Source: Clusia tigrina
Taxonomy: Eukaryota > Arthropoda > Insecta > Diptera > Clusiidae
Assembly (NCBI GenBank): GCA_920105625.2
Contig: OV050033.1
Coordinates: 93,126,280-93,190,279, forward strand
DNA: 64,000 nt
Direction: 5' to 3'
The position numbers were made by a program, and so were the translations under genes. The notes below the pieces were generated by a model. That model searched no databases, was not told the DNA's origin, and saw only the letters and a list, made by a program, of their open reading frames with translations. This document shows, piece after piece, positions 37,406-49,739 of this stretch (position 1 is the first letter of the stretch; every line of letters begins with the position of its first letter).

Positions 37406-38581
37406 TCATAAAACCTTGAAATTTTGTAAAAATATAGTACTCGAGCCTCTTGTCAATTTAAGCTAACGCTCAAAACTGTGCTACCCTTGAGTCCCAAATC
37501 AAACACTGATAAAGCTTCAAATGGCCCTAACTTCTATACAGTACGTCCTACACCTATCAAAGTTTGCAACATACAAATGCTTGTAACTTTTTACTGGAGC
37601 GTCATAAAACCTTGAAATTTTGTAACAATAAAGTACTCGAGCCTCTTGTCAATTTAAGCTATCGCTCAAAGCTGTGCTACCCTTGAGCATCAAATCAAAC
37701 ACTGATAAAGCTTCAAATGGCCCTAACTTCTATACGGTACGTCCTACACCTATCAAAGTTTGCAACATATAAATGCTTGTAACTTTTTACTGGAGCGTCA
37801 TAAAACCTTGAAACTTTGTAACAATAAAGTACTCGAGCCTCTTGTCAATTTAAGCTATCGCTCAAAGCTGTGCTACCCTTGAGTCCCAAATCAAACACTG
37901 ATAAAATTTCAAATGGCCCTAACTTCTATACAGTACGTCCTACACCTATCAAAGATTGCAACATATAAATGCTTGTAACTTTTTACTGGAGCGTCATAAA
38001 ACCTTGAATTTTTGTAACAATTAAGTACTCGAGCCTCTTGTCAATTTAAGCTATCGCTCAAAGCTGTGCTACCCTTGAGTCCCAAATCAAACACTGATAA
38101 AGCTTCAAATGGCCCTAACTTCTATACGGTACGTCCTACACCTATCAAAGTTTGCAACATACAAATGATTGTAACTTTTTACTGGAGCGTCATAAAACCT
38201 TGAAATTTTGTAACAATATAGTACTCGAGCCTTTTGTCAATTTAAGCTAACGCTCAAAACTGTGCTACCCTTGAGTGCCAAATCAAACACTGATAAAGCT
38301 TCAAATGGCCCTAACTTCTATACGGTACGTCCTACACCTATCAAAGTTTGCAACATATAAATGCTTGTAACTTTTTACTGGAGCGTCATAAAACCTTGAA
38401 TTTTTGTAACAATAAAGTACTCCAGCCTCTTGTCAATTTAAGCTATCGCTCAAAGCTGTGCTATCCTTGAGTCCCAAATCAAACACTGATAAAGCTTCAA
38501 ATGGCCCTAACTTCTATACGGTACGTCCTACACCTATCAAAGTTTCCAACATACAAATGCTTGTAACTTTTTACTGGAGCG
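37406..38581. repeat. 14-mer fragment E (6 monomers)
   Basis: Matches the first six monomers of unit A (gtaaaaatatag, gagcatc, cagtac, plain T, ccttttgtc, ctccag) but with more private changes (gaaactttg, gaatttttg, gagtgcc, ctatcc, gtttcc). Domain 2 markers end here. Confidence 0.8.
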
Positions 38582-41129
38582 TCATAAAACCTTGAAATTT
38601 TGTAACATTATAGTACTCGAGCCTCTTGTCAATTTAAGCTAACGCTCAAAACTGTGCTACCCTTGAGTCCCAAATCAAACACTGATAAAGCTTCAAATGG
38701 CCCTAACTTCTATACGGTACGTCCTACACCTATCAAAGTTTGTAACATACAAATGCTTGTAACTTTTTACTGGAGCATCATAAAACCTTGAAATTTTGTA
38801 ACAATATAGTACTCGAGCCTCTTGTCAATTTAAGCTAACGCTCAAAACTGTGCTACCCTTGAGGCCCAAATCAAACACTTATAAAGCTTCAAATGGCCCT
38901 TACTTCTATACGGTACGTCCTACACCTATCAAAGTTTGCAACATACAAATGCTTGTAACTTTTTACTGGAGCGTCATAAAACCTTGAAATGTTTTAACAA
39001 TAAAGTACTCGAGCCTCTTGTCAATTTAAGCTATCGCTCAAAGCTGTGCTACCCTTGAGCATCAAATCAAACACTGATAAAGCTTCAAATGGCCCTAACT
39101 TCTATACGGTACGTCCTACACCTATCAAAGTTTGCAACATATAAATGCATGTAACTTTTTACTGGAGCGTCATAAAACCTTGAAATTTTGTAACAATGAA
39201 GTACTCGAGCCTCTTGCCAATTTAAGCTATCGCTCAAAGCTGTGCTACCCTTGAGTCCCAAATCAAACACTGATAAAACTTCAAATGGCCCTAACTTCTA
39301 TACGGTACGTCCTACACCTATCAAAGATTGCAACATATAAATGCTTGTAACTTTTTACTGGAGCGTCATAAAACCTTGAAATTTTGTAACAATTAAGTAC
39401 TCGAGCCTCTTGTCAATTTAAGCTATCGCTCAAAGCTGTGCTACCCTTGAGTCCCAAATCAAACACTGATAAAACTTCAAATGGCCCTAACTTCTATATG
39501 GTACGTCCTACACCTATCAAAGTTTGCAACATATAAATGCTTGTAACTTTTTAATGGAGCGTCATAAAACCTTGAAATTTTGTAACAATTAAGTACTCGA
39601 GCCTCTTGTCAATTCAAGCTATCGCTCAAAGCTGTGCTACCCTTGAGTCCCAAATCAAACACTGATAAAACTTCAAATGGCCCTAACTTTTATACGGTAC
39701 GTTCTCAACCTATCAAAGTTTGCAACATACAAATGCTTGTAACTTTTTACTGGAGCGTCATAAAACCTTGAAATTTTGTAACAATTAAGTACTCGAGCCT
39801 CTTGTCAATTTAAGCTATCGCTCAAAGCTGTGCTACCCTTGAGTCCCAAATCAAACACTGATAAAGCTTCAAATGGCCCTAACTTCTATACGGTACGTCC
39901 TACACCTATCAATGTTTGCAACATACAAATGCTTGTAACTTTTTAGTGGAGCGTCATAAAACCTTGAAATTTTGTAACAATTAAGTACTCGAGCCTCTTG
40001 TCAATTTAAGCTATCGCTCAAAGCTGTGCTACCCTTGAGTCCCAAATCAAACACTTATAAAGCTTCAAATGGCCCTAACTTCTATACGGTACGTCCTACA
40101 CCTATCAAAGTTTGCAACATACAAATGCTTTCAACTTTTTACTGGAGCGTCATAAAACCTTGAAATTTTTTATCAATAAAGTACTCGAGCCTCTTGTCAA
40201 TTTAAGCTATCGCTCAAAGCTGTGCTACCCTTGAGCATCAAATCAAACACTGATAAAGCTTAAAATGGCCCTAACTTCTATACGGTACGTCCTACACCTA
40301 TCAAAGTTTGCAACATATAAATGCTTGTAACTTTTTACTGGAGCGTCATAAAACCTTGAAATTTTGTAACAATTAAGTACTCGAGCCTCTTGCCAATTTA
40401 AGCTATCGCTCAAAGCTGTGCTACCCTTGAGTCCCAAATCAAACACTGATAAAACTTCAAATGGCCCTAACTTCTATACGGTACGTCCTACACCTATCAA
40501 AGATTGCAACATATAAATGCTTGTAACTTTTTACTGGAGCGTCATAAAACCTTGAAATTTTGGAACAATTAAGTACTCGAGCCTCTTGTCAATTTAAGCT
40601 ATCGCTCAAAGCTGTGCTACCCTTGAGTCCCAAATCAAACACTGATAAAACTTCAAATGGCCCTAACTTCTATATGGTACGTCCTACACCTATCAAAGTT
40701 TGCAACATATAAATGCTTGTAACTTTTTAATGGAGCGTCATAAAACCTTGAAATTTTGTAACAATTAAGTACTCGAGCCTCTTGTCAATTTAAGCTATCG
40801 CTCAAAGCTGTGCTACCCTTGAGTCCCAAATCAAACAGTGATAAAATTTCAAATGGCCCTAACTTCTATACGGTACGTCCTACACCTATCAAAGTTTGCA
40901 ACATATAAATGCTTGTAACTTTTTACTGGAGCGTCATAAAACCTTGAAATTTTGTAACAATGAAGTACTCGAGCCTCTTGCCAATTTAAGCTATCGCTCA
41001 AAGCTGTGCTACCCTTGAGTCCCAAATCAAACACTGATAAAACTCCAAATGGCCCTAACTTCTATACGGTACGTCCTACACCTATCAAAGATTGTAACAT
41101 ATAAATGCTTGTAACTTTTTACTGGAGCG

Positions 41130-42686
41130 TCATAAAACCTTGAAATTTTGTAACAATTAAGTACTCGAGCCTCTTGTCAATTTAAGCTATCGCTCAAAGC
41201 TGTGCTACCCTTGAGTCCCAAATCAAACACTGATAAAACTTCAAATGGCCCTAACTTCTATATGGTACGTCCTACACCTATCAAAGTTTGCAACATATAA
41301 ATGCTTGTAACTTTTTAATGGAGCGTCATAAAACCTTGAAATTTTGTAACAATTAAGTACTCGAGCCTCTTGTCAATTCAAGCTATCGCTCAAAGCTGTG
41401 CTACCCTTGAGTCCCAAATCAAACACTGATAAAACTTCAAATGGCCCTAACTTCTATACGGTACGTTCTCAACCTATCAAAGTTTGCAACATACAAATGC
41501 TTGTAACTTTTTACTGGAGCGTCATAAAACCTTGAAATTTTGTAACAATTAAGTACTCGAGCCTCTTGTCAATTTAAGCTATCGCTCAAAGCTGTGCTAC
41601 CCTTGAGTCCCAAATCAAACACTGATAAAGCTTCAAATGGCCCTAACTTCTATACGGTACGTCCTACACCTATCAAAGTTTGCAACATACAAATGCTTGT
41701 AACTTTTTACTGGAGCGTCATAAAACCTTGAAATTTTGTAACAATTAAGTACTCGAGCCTCTTGTCAATTTAAGCTATCGCTCAAAGCTGTGCTACCCTT
41801 GAGTCCCAAATCAAACTTCAAATGGCCCTAACTTCTATACGGTACGTCCTACACCTATCAAAGATTGCAACATATAAATGCTTGTAACTTTTTACTGGAG
41901 CGTCATAAAACCTTGAAATTTTGTAACAATTAAGTACTCGAGCCTCTTGTCAATTTAATCAATCGCTCAAAGCTGTGCTACCCTTGAGTCCCAAATCAAA
42001 CACTGATAAAACTTCAAATGGCCTTAACTTCTATATGGTACGTCCTACACCTATCAAAGTTTGCAACATATAAATGTTTGTAACTTTTTAATGGAGCGTC
42101 ATAAAACCTTGAAATTTTGTAACAATTAAGTACTCGAGCCTCTTGTCAATTCAAGCTATCGCTCAAAGCTGTGCTACCCTTGAGTCCCAAATCAAACACT
42201 GATAAAACTTCAAATGGCCCTAACTTCTATACGGTACGTTCTCAACCTATCAAAGTTTGCAACATACAAATGCTTGTAACTTTTTACTGGAGCGTCATAA
42301 AACCTTGAAATTTTGTAACAATTAAGTACTCGAGCCTCTTGTCAATTTAAGCTATCGCTCAAAGCTGTGCTACCCTTGAGTCCCAAATCAAACACTGATA
42401 AAGCTTCAAATGGCCCTAACTTCTATACGGTACGTCCTACACCTATCAAAGTTTGCAACATACAAATGTTTGTAACTTTTTACTGGAGCGTCATAAAACC
42501 TTGAAATTTTGTAACAATTAAGTACTCGAGCCTCTTGTCAATTTAAGCTATCGCTCAAAGCTGTGCTACCCTTGAGTCCCAAATCAAACACTGATAAAAC
42601 TTCAAATGGCCCTAACTTCTATACGGTACGTCCTACACCTATCAAAGATTGCAACATATAAATGCTTGTAACTTTTTACTGGAGCG
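41130..42686. repeat. Tandem 4-mer (784 bp unit, two copies)
   Basis: Copy a is 41,130-41,902 and copy b 41,903-42,686. Each runs tatatgg with tttttaatgg; caattcaag with gttctcaacc; plain; and aaacttc with gattgc. A fifth tatatgg monomer starts at 42,687. Copy a is 773 bp because of the 11-bp deletion. The first pair of types also occurs at 39,366 and 39,562, exactly 1764 bp before 41,130. Confidence 0.8.
41808..41822. other. 11-bp deletion between AAAC repeats
   Basis: Normal monomers have tcaaacactgataaaacttc; here tcaaacttc remains. The lost piece is one AAAC plus the seven bases between two AAAC copies, the pattern of slippage or microhomology repair. Confidence 0.92.
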
Positions 42687-43470
42687 TCATAAAACCTTGA
42701 AATTTTGTAACAATTAAGTACTCGAGCCTCTTGTCAATTTAAGCTATCGCTCAAAGCTGTGCTACCCTTGAGTCCCAAATCAAACACTGATAAAACTTCA
42801 AATGGCCCTAACTTCTATATGGTACGTCCTACACCTATCAAAGTTTGCAACATATAAATGTTTGTAACTTTTTAATGGAGCGTCATAAAACCTTGAAATT
42901 TTGTAACAATTAAGTACTCGAGCCTCTTGTCAATTTAAGCTATCGCTCAAAGCTGTGCTACCCTTGAGTCCCAAATCAAACAGTGATAAAATTTCAAATG
43001 GCCCTAACTTCTATACGGTACGTCCTACACCTATCAAAGTTTGCAACATACAAATGCTTGTAACTTTTAACTGGAGCGTCATAAAACCTTGAAATTTTGT
43101 AATAATTAAGTACTCGAGCCTCTTGTCAATTTAAGCTATCGCTCAAAGCTGTGCTACCCTTGAGTCCCAAATCAAACACTGATAAAGCTTTAAATGGCCC
43201 TAACTTCTATACGGTACGTCCTACACCTATCAAAGTTTGCAACATACAAATGCTTGTAACTTTTTACTGGAGCGTCATAAAACCTTGAAATTTTGTAACA
43301 ATTAAGTACTCGAGCCTCTTGTCAATTTAAGCTATCGCTCAAAGCTGTGCTACCCTTGAGTCCCAAATCAAACACTTATAAAGCTTCTAATGGCCCTAAC
43401 TTCTATACGGTACGTCCTACACCTATCAAAGTTTGCAACATACAAATGCTTGCAACTTTTTACTGGAGCG

Positions 43471-44841
43471 TCATAAAACCTTGAAATTTTGTTACAATTA
43501 AGTACTCGAGCCTCTTGTCAATTTAAGCTATCGCTCAAAGCTGTGCTACCCTTGAGTCCCAAATCAAACACTGATAAAGCTTCAAATGGCCCTAACTTCT
43601 ATACGGTACGTCCTACACCTATCAAAATTTGCAACATACAAATGCTTGTAACTTTTTACTGGAGCGTCATAAAACCGTGAAATTTTGTAACAATAAAGTA
43701 CTCGAGACTCTTGTGAATTTAAGCTATCGCTCAAAACTGTGCTACCCTTGAGCATCAAATCAAACATTGATAAAGCTTCAAATGGCCCTAACTTCTATAC
43801 GGTACGTCCTACACCTATCAAAGTTTGCAACATATAAATGCTTGTAACTTTTTACTAGAGCGTCATAAAACCTTGAAATTTTGTAACAATTAAGTACTCG
43901 AGCCTCTTGTCAATTTAAGCTATCGCTCAAAGCTGTGCTACCCTTGAGTCCCAAATCAAACACTTATAAAACTTCAAATGGCCCTAACTTCTATACGGCA
44001 CGTCCTACACCTATCAAAGATTGCAACATATAAATGCTTGTAACTTTTTACTGGAGCGTTATAAAACCTTGAAATTTTGTAACAATTAAGTACCCGAGCC
44101 TCTTGTCAATTTAAGCTATCGCTCAAAGCTGTGCTACCCTTGAGTCCCAAATCAATCACTGATAAAGCTTCAAATGGCCCTAACTTCTATACGGTACGTC
44201 CTACACCTATCAAAGTTTGCAACATACAAATGTTTGTAACTTTTTACTGGAGCGTCATAAAACCTTGAAATTTTGTAACAATAAAGTACTCGAGCCTCTT
44301 GTCAATTTAACCTATCGCTCAAAGCTGTGCTAACCTTGAGTCCCAAATCAAACACTGATAAATCTTCAATCGGCCCTAACTTCTATACGGTACGTCCTAC
44401 ACCTATCAAAGTTTGCAACATACAAATGCTTGTAACTTTTTACTGGAGCGTCATAAAACCTTGAAATTTTGTAACAATATAGTACTCGAGCCTCTTGTCA
44501 ATTTAAGCTAACGCTCAAAACTGTGCTACCCTTGAGTCCCAAATCAAACACTGATAAATCTTCAAATGGCCCTAACTTCTATACGGTACGTCCTACACCT
44601 ATCAAAGATTGCAACATATAAATGCTTGTAACTTTTTACTGGAGCGTCATAAAACCTTGAAATTTTGTAACAATATAGTACTCGAGCCTCTTGTCAATTT
44701 AAGCTAACGCTCAAATTGTGCTACCCTTGAGTCCCAAATCAAACACTGATAAAGCTTCAAATGGCCCTAACTTCTATACGGTACGTCCTACACCTATCAA
44801 AGTTTGCAACATACAAATGCTTGTAACTTTTTACTGGAGCG
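43471..44841. repeat. Domain 4, first (leading) partial unit
   Basis: Seven monomers (222-228): gttacaatt; ccgtgaaat with gagactc and gagcatc; cacttataaaac; aatcaatcac; acctatcg with caatcggcc; aatcttc with gattgc; and the 1-bp-short caaattgtg monomer. The same seven recur at 46,214-47,584 and 48,369-49,739. Confidence 0.85.
44709..44720. other. Inherited 1-bp deletion marker (caaattgtg)
   Basis: First of six monomers with gctcaaattgtg in place of gctcaaaactgtg. The others are near 47,454, 49,609, 51,568, 53,135 and 59,798, always in the same neighbourhood of monomers, so this is one event spread by duplication of higher-order units. Confidence 0.9.
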
Positions 44842-47584
44842 TCATAAAACCTTGAAATTTTGTAACAATATAGTAATCGAGCCTCTTGTCAATTTAAGCT
44901 ATCGCTCAAAGCTGTGCTACCCTTGAGTCCCAAATCAAACAGTGATAAAACTTCAAATGGCCCTAACTTCTATACGGTACGTCCTACACCTATCAAAGTT
45001 TGCAACATACAAATGCTTGTAACTTTTTACTGGAGCGTCATAAAACCTTGAAATTTTGTAACAATTAAGTACTCGAGCCTCTTGTCAATTTAAGCTATCA
45101 CTCAAAGCTGTGCTACCCTTGAGCATCAAATCAAACACTGATAAAGCTTCAAATGGCCCTAACTTCTATACGGTACATCCTACACCTATCAAAGTTTGCA
45201 ACATATAAATGCTTGTAACTTTTTACTGGAGCGTCATAAAACCTTGAAATTTTGTAACAATTAAGTACTCGAGCCTCTTGCCAATTTAAGCTATCGCTCA
45301 AAGCTGTGCTACCCTTGAGTCCCAAATCAAACACTGATAAAACTTCAAATGGCCCTAACTTCTATACGGTACGTCCTACACCTATCAAAGATTGCAACAT
45401 ATAAATGCTTGTAACTTTTTACTGGAGCGTCATAAAACCTTGAAATTTTGTAACAATATAGTAATCGAGCCTCTTGTCAATTTAAGCTATCGCTCAAAGC
45501 TGTGCTACCCTTGAGTCCCAAATCAAACACTTATAAAGCTTCAAATGGCCCTAACTTCTATACGGTACGTCCTACACCTATCAAAGTTTGCAACATACAA
45601 ATGCTTGTAACTTTTTACTGGAGCGTCATAAAACCGTGAAATTTTGTAACAATAAAGTACTCGAGACTCTTGTGAATTTAAGCTATCGCTCAAAACTGTG
45701 CTACCCTTGAGTCCCAAATCAAACAGTGATAAAATTTCAAATGGCCCTAACTTCTATACGGTACGTCCTACACCTATCAAAGTTTGCAACATACAAATGC
45801 TTGTAACTTTTTACTGGAGCGTCATAAAACCTTGAAATTTGGTAATAATTAAGTACTCGAGCCTCTTGTCAATTTAAGCTATCGCTCAAAGCTGTGCTAC
45901 CCTTGAGTCCCAAATCAAACACTGATAAAGCTTCAAATGGCCCTAACTTCTATACGGTACGTCCTAGACCTATCAAAGTTTGCAACATACAAATGCTTGT
46001 AACTTTTTACTGGAGCGTCATAAAACCTTGAAATTTTGTAACAATTAAGTACTCGAGCCTCTTGTCAATTTAAGCTATCGCTCAAAGCTGTGCTACCCTT
46101 GAGTCCCAAATCAAACACTTATAAAGCTTCAAACGGCCCTAACTTCTATACGGTACGTCCTACACCTATCAAAGTTTGCAACATATAAATGCTTGTAACT
46201 TTTTACTGGAGCGTCATAAAACCTTGAAATTTTGTTACAATTAAGTACTCGAGCCTCTTGTCAATTTAAGCTATCGCTCAAAGCTGTGCTACCCTTGAGT
46301 CCCAATTCAAACACTGATAAAGCTTCAAATGGCCCTAACTTCTATACGGTACGTCCTACACCTATCAAAGTTTGCAACATACAAATGCTTGTAACTTTTT
46401 ACTGGAGCGTCATAAAACCGTGAAATTTTGTAACAATAAAGTACTCGAGACTCTTGTGAATTTAAGCTATCGCTCAAAGCTGTGCTACCCTTGAGCATCA
46501 AATCAAACATTGATAAAGCTTCAAATGGCCCTAACTTCTATACGGTACGTCCTACACCTATCAAAGTTTGCAACATATAAATGCTTGTAACTTTTTACTA
46601 GCGCGTCATAAAACCTTGAAATTTTGTAACAATTAAGTACTCGAGCCTCTTGTCAATTTAACCTATCGCTCAAAGCTGTGCTACCCTTGAGTCCCAAATT
46701 AAACACTTATAAAACTTCAAATGGCCCTAACTTCTATACGGTACGTCCTACACCTATCAAAGATTGCAACATATAAATGCTTGTAACTTTTTACTGGAGC
46801 GTCATAAAACCTTGAAATTTTGTAACAATTAAGTACTCGAGCCTCTTGTCAATTTAAGCTATCGCTCAAAGCTGTGCTACCCTTGAGTCCCAAATCAATC
46901 ACTGATAAAGCTTCAAATGGCCCTAACTTCTATACGGTACGTCCTACACCTATCAAAGTTTGCAACATACAAATGCTTGTAACTTTTTACTGGAGCGTCA
47001 TAAAACCTTGAAATTTTGTAACAATAAAGTACTCGAGCCTCTTGTCAATTTAACCTATCGCTCAAAGCTGTGCTAACCTTGAGTCCCAAATCAAACACTG
47101 ATAAATCTTCAATCGGCCCTAAATTCTATACGGTACGTCCTACACCTATCAAAGTTTGCAACATACAAATGCTTGTAACTTTTTACTGGAGCGTCATAAA
47201 ACCTTGAAATTTTGTAACAATATAGTACTCGAGCCTCTTGTCAATTTAAGCTAACGCTCAAAACTGTGCTACCCTTGAGTCCCAAATCAAACACTGATAA
47301 ATCTTCAAATGGCCCTAACTTCTATACGGTACGTCCTACACCTATCAAAGATTGCAACACATAAATGCTTGTAACTTTTTACTGGAGCGTCATAAAACCT
47401 TGAAATTTTGTAACAATATAGTACTCGAGCCTCTTGTCAATTTAAGCTAACGCTCAAATTGTGCTACCCTTGAGTCCCAAATCAAACACTGATAAAGCTT
47501 CAAATGGCCCTAACTTCTATACGGTACGTCCTACACCTATCAAAGTTTGCAACATACAAATGCTTGTAACTTTTTACTGGAGCG
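44842..47584. repeat. Domain 4 unit Q (14 monomers, 2743 bp)
   Basis: The longest domain 4 unit, from a taatcgag monomer with cagtgataaaac to the caaattgtg monomer. It includes an extra half: gagcatc with gtacatcc, gccaa, taatcgag with cttataaagc, ccgtgaaat with cagtgataaaattt, tttggtaataatt and aaacggcc. Confidence 0.85.
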
Positions 47585-49739
47585 TTATAAAACCTTGAAA
47601 TTTTGTAACAATATAGTAATCGAGCCTCTTGTCAATTTAAGCTATCGCTCAAAGCTGTGCTACCCTTGAGTCCCAAATCAAACACTTATAAAGCTTCAAA
47701 TGGCCCTAACTTCTATACGGTACGTCCTACACCTATCAAAGTTTGCAACATACAAATGCTTGTAACTTTTTACTGGAGCGTCATAAAACCGTGAAATTTT
47801 GTAACAATAAAGTACTCGAGACTCTTGTGAATTTAAGCTATCGCTCAAAACTGTGCTACCCTTGAGTCCCAAATCAAACAGTGATAAAATTTCAAATGGC
47901 CCTAACTTATATACGGTACGTCCTACACCTATCAAAGTTTGCAACATACAAATGCTTGTAACTTTTTACTGGAGCGTCATAAAACCTTGAAATTTGGTAA
48001 TAATTAAGTACTCGAGCCTCTTGTCAATTTAAGCTATCGCTCAAAGCTGTGCTACCCTTGAGTCCCAAATCAAACACTGATAAAGCTTCAAATGGCCCTA
48101 ACTTCTATACGGTACGTCCTACACCTATCAAAGTTTGCAACATACAAATGCTTGTAACTTTTTACTGGAGCGTCATAAAACCTTGAAATTTTGTAACAAT
48201 TAAGTACTCGAGCCTCTTGTCAATTTAAGCTATCGCTCAAAGCTGTGCTACCCTTGAGTCCCAAATCAAACACTTATAAAGCTTCAAACGGCCCTAACTT
48301 CTATACGGTACGTCCTACACCTATCAAAGTTTGCAACATATAAATGCTTGTAACTTTTTACTGGAGCGTCATAAAACCTTGAAATTTTGTTACAATTAAG
48401 TACTCGAGCCTCTTGTCAATTTAAGCTATCGCTCAAAGCTGTGCTACCCTTGAGTCCCAAATCAAACACTGATAAAGCTTCAAATGGCCCTAACTTCTAT
48501 ACGGTACGTCCTACACCTATCAAAGTTTGCAACATACAAATGCTTGTAACTTTTTACTGGAGCGTCATAAAACCGTGAAATTTTGTAACAATAAAGTACT
48601 CGAGACTCTTGTGAATTTAAGCTATCGCTCAAAACTGTGCTACCCTTGAGCATCAAATCAAACATTGATAAAGCTTCAAATGGCCCTAACTTCTATACGG
48701 TACGTCCTACACCTATCAAAGTTTGCAACATATAAATGCTTGTAACTTTTTACTAGAGCGTCATAAAACCTTGAAATTTTGTAACAATTAAGTACTCGAG
48801 CCTCTTGTCAATTTAAGCTATCGCTCAAAGCTGTGCTACCCTTGAGTACCAAATCAAACACTTATAAAACTTCAAATGGCCCTAACTTCTATACGGTACG
48901 TCCTACACCTATCAAAGATTGCAACATATAAATGCTTGTAACTTTTTACTGGAGCGTCATAAACCCTTGAAATTTTGTAACAATTAAGTACTCGAGCCTC
49001 TTGTCAATTTAAGCTATCGCTCAAAGCTGTGCTACCCTTGAGTCCCAAATCAATCACTGATAAAGCTTCAAATGGCCCTAACTTCTATACGGTACGTCCT
49101 ACACCTATCAAAGTTTGCAACATACAAATGCTTGTAACTTTTTACTGGAGCGTCATAAAACCTTGAAATTTTGTAACAATAAAGTACTCGAGCCTCTTGT
49201 CAATTTAACCTATCGCTCAAAGCTGTGCTAACCTTGAGTCCCAAATCAAACACTGATAAATCTTCAATCGGCCCTAACTTCTATACGGTACGCCCTACAC
49301 CTATCAAAGTTTGCAACATACAAATGCTTGTAACTTTTTACTGGAGCGTCATAAAACCTTGAAATTTTGTAACAATATAGTACTCGAGCCTCTTGTCAAT
49401 TTAAGCTAACGCTCAAAACTGTGCTACCCTTGAGTCCCTAATCAAACACTGATAAATCTTCAAATGGCCCTAACTTCTATACGGTACGTCCTACACCTAT
49501 CAAAGATTGCAACATATAAATGCTTGTAACTTTTTACTGGAGCGTCATAAAACCTTGAAATTTTGTAACAATATAGTACTCGAGCCTCTTGTCAATTTAA
49601 GCTAACGCTCAAATTGTGCTACCCTTGAGTCCCAAATCAAACACTGATAAAGCTTCAAATGGCCCTAACTTCTATACGGTACGTCCTACACCTATCAAAG
49701 TTTGCAACATACAAATGCTTGTAACTTTTTACTGGAGCG
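47585..49739. repeat. Domain 4 unit R (11 monomers, 2155 bp)
   Basis: Equals unit Q without its first three monomers; the unit begins with the taatcgag/cttataaagc monomer. Since Q's first and fourth monomers both have taatcgag heads, misalignment of those two explains the loss. It keeps the pair of ccgtgaaat monomers at 47,781 and 48,565. Confidence 0.85.

Larger units (their letters stand above)
19201..38581. repeat. Domain 2: 8-mer and 14-mer higher-order block
   Basis: Monomers 98-196. Domain-specific variants: acacggataaagc with atcgccctaactaat, aataaccctaac followed by cctttaaat and acgcgcaaaac, gtaaaaatatag, tccatttaaaccaacg, ctccagcctc with gctaccgc, ccttttgtc, and acctatcg monomers with ttgagtccc instead of domain 1's ttgactccc. 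These markers recur at whole-monomer spacing throughout and largely stop after 38,581. Confidence 0.85.
38582..43470. repeat. Domain 3: T-family block with 4-mer repeat
   Basis: Monomers 197-221. From 38,974 to about 44,450 I found 28 consecutive monomers with no A-family (atag) member, unlike the rest of the window. Domain markers: tatatggtacg with tttttaatgg, caattcaagc, gttctcaacc, caatgaag with gccaa, cagtgataaaattt and cacttataaag. Confidence 0.8.

Noticed and set aside
40150..40345. Indel in the monomer with gaaattttttatc
   Set aside because: It looks longer because of T runs, but monomer phase is unchanged; it is substitutions only (gtaac to ttatc).
43489..43680. 63-codon plus-strand frames at 43,489, 46,232 and 48,387
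   Set aside because: They start at TTG and exist because TAA became TTA in a gttacaatt monomer type; the three are copies of one higher-order-repeat monomer.
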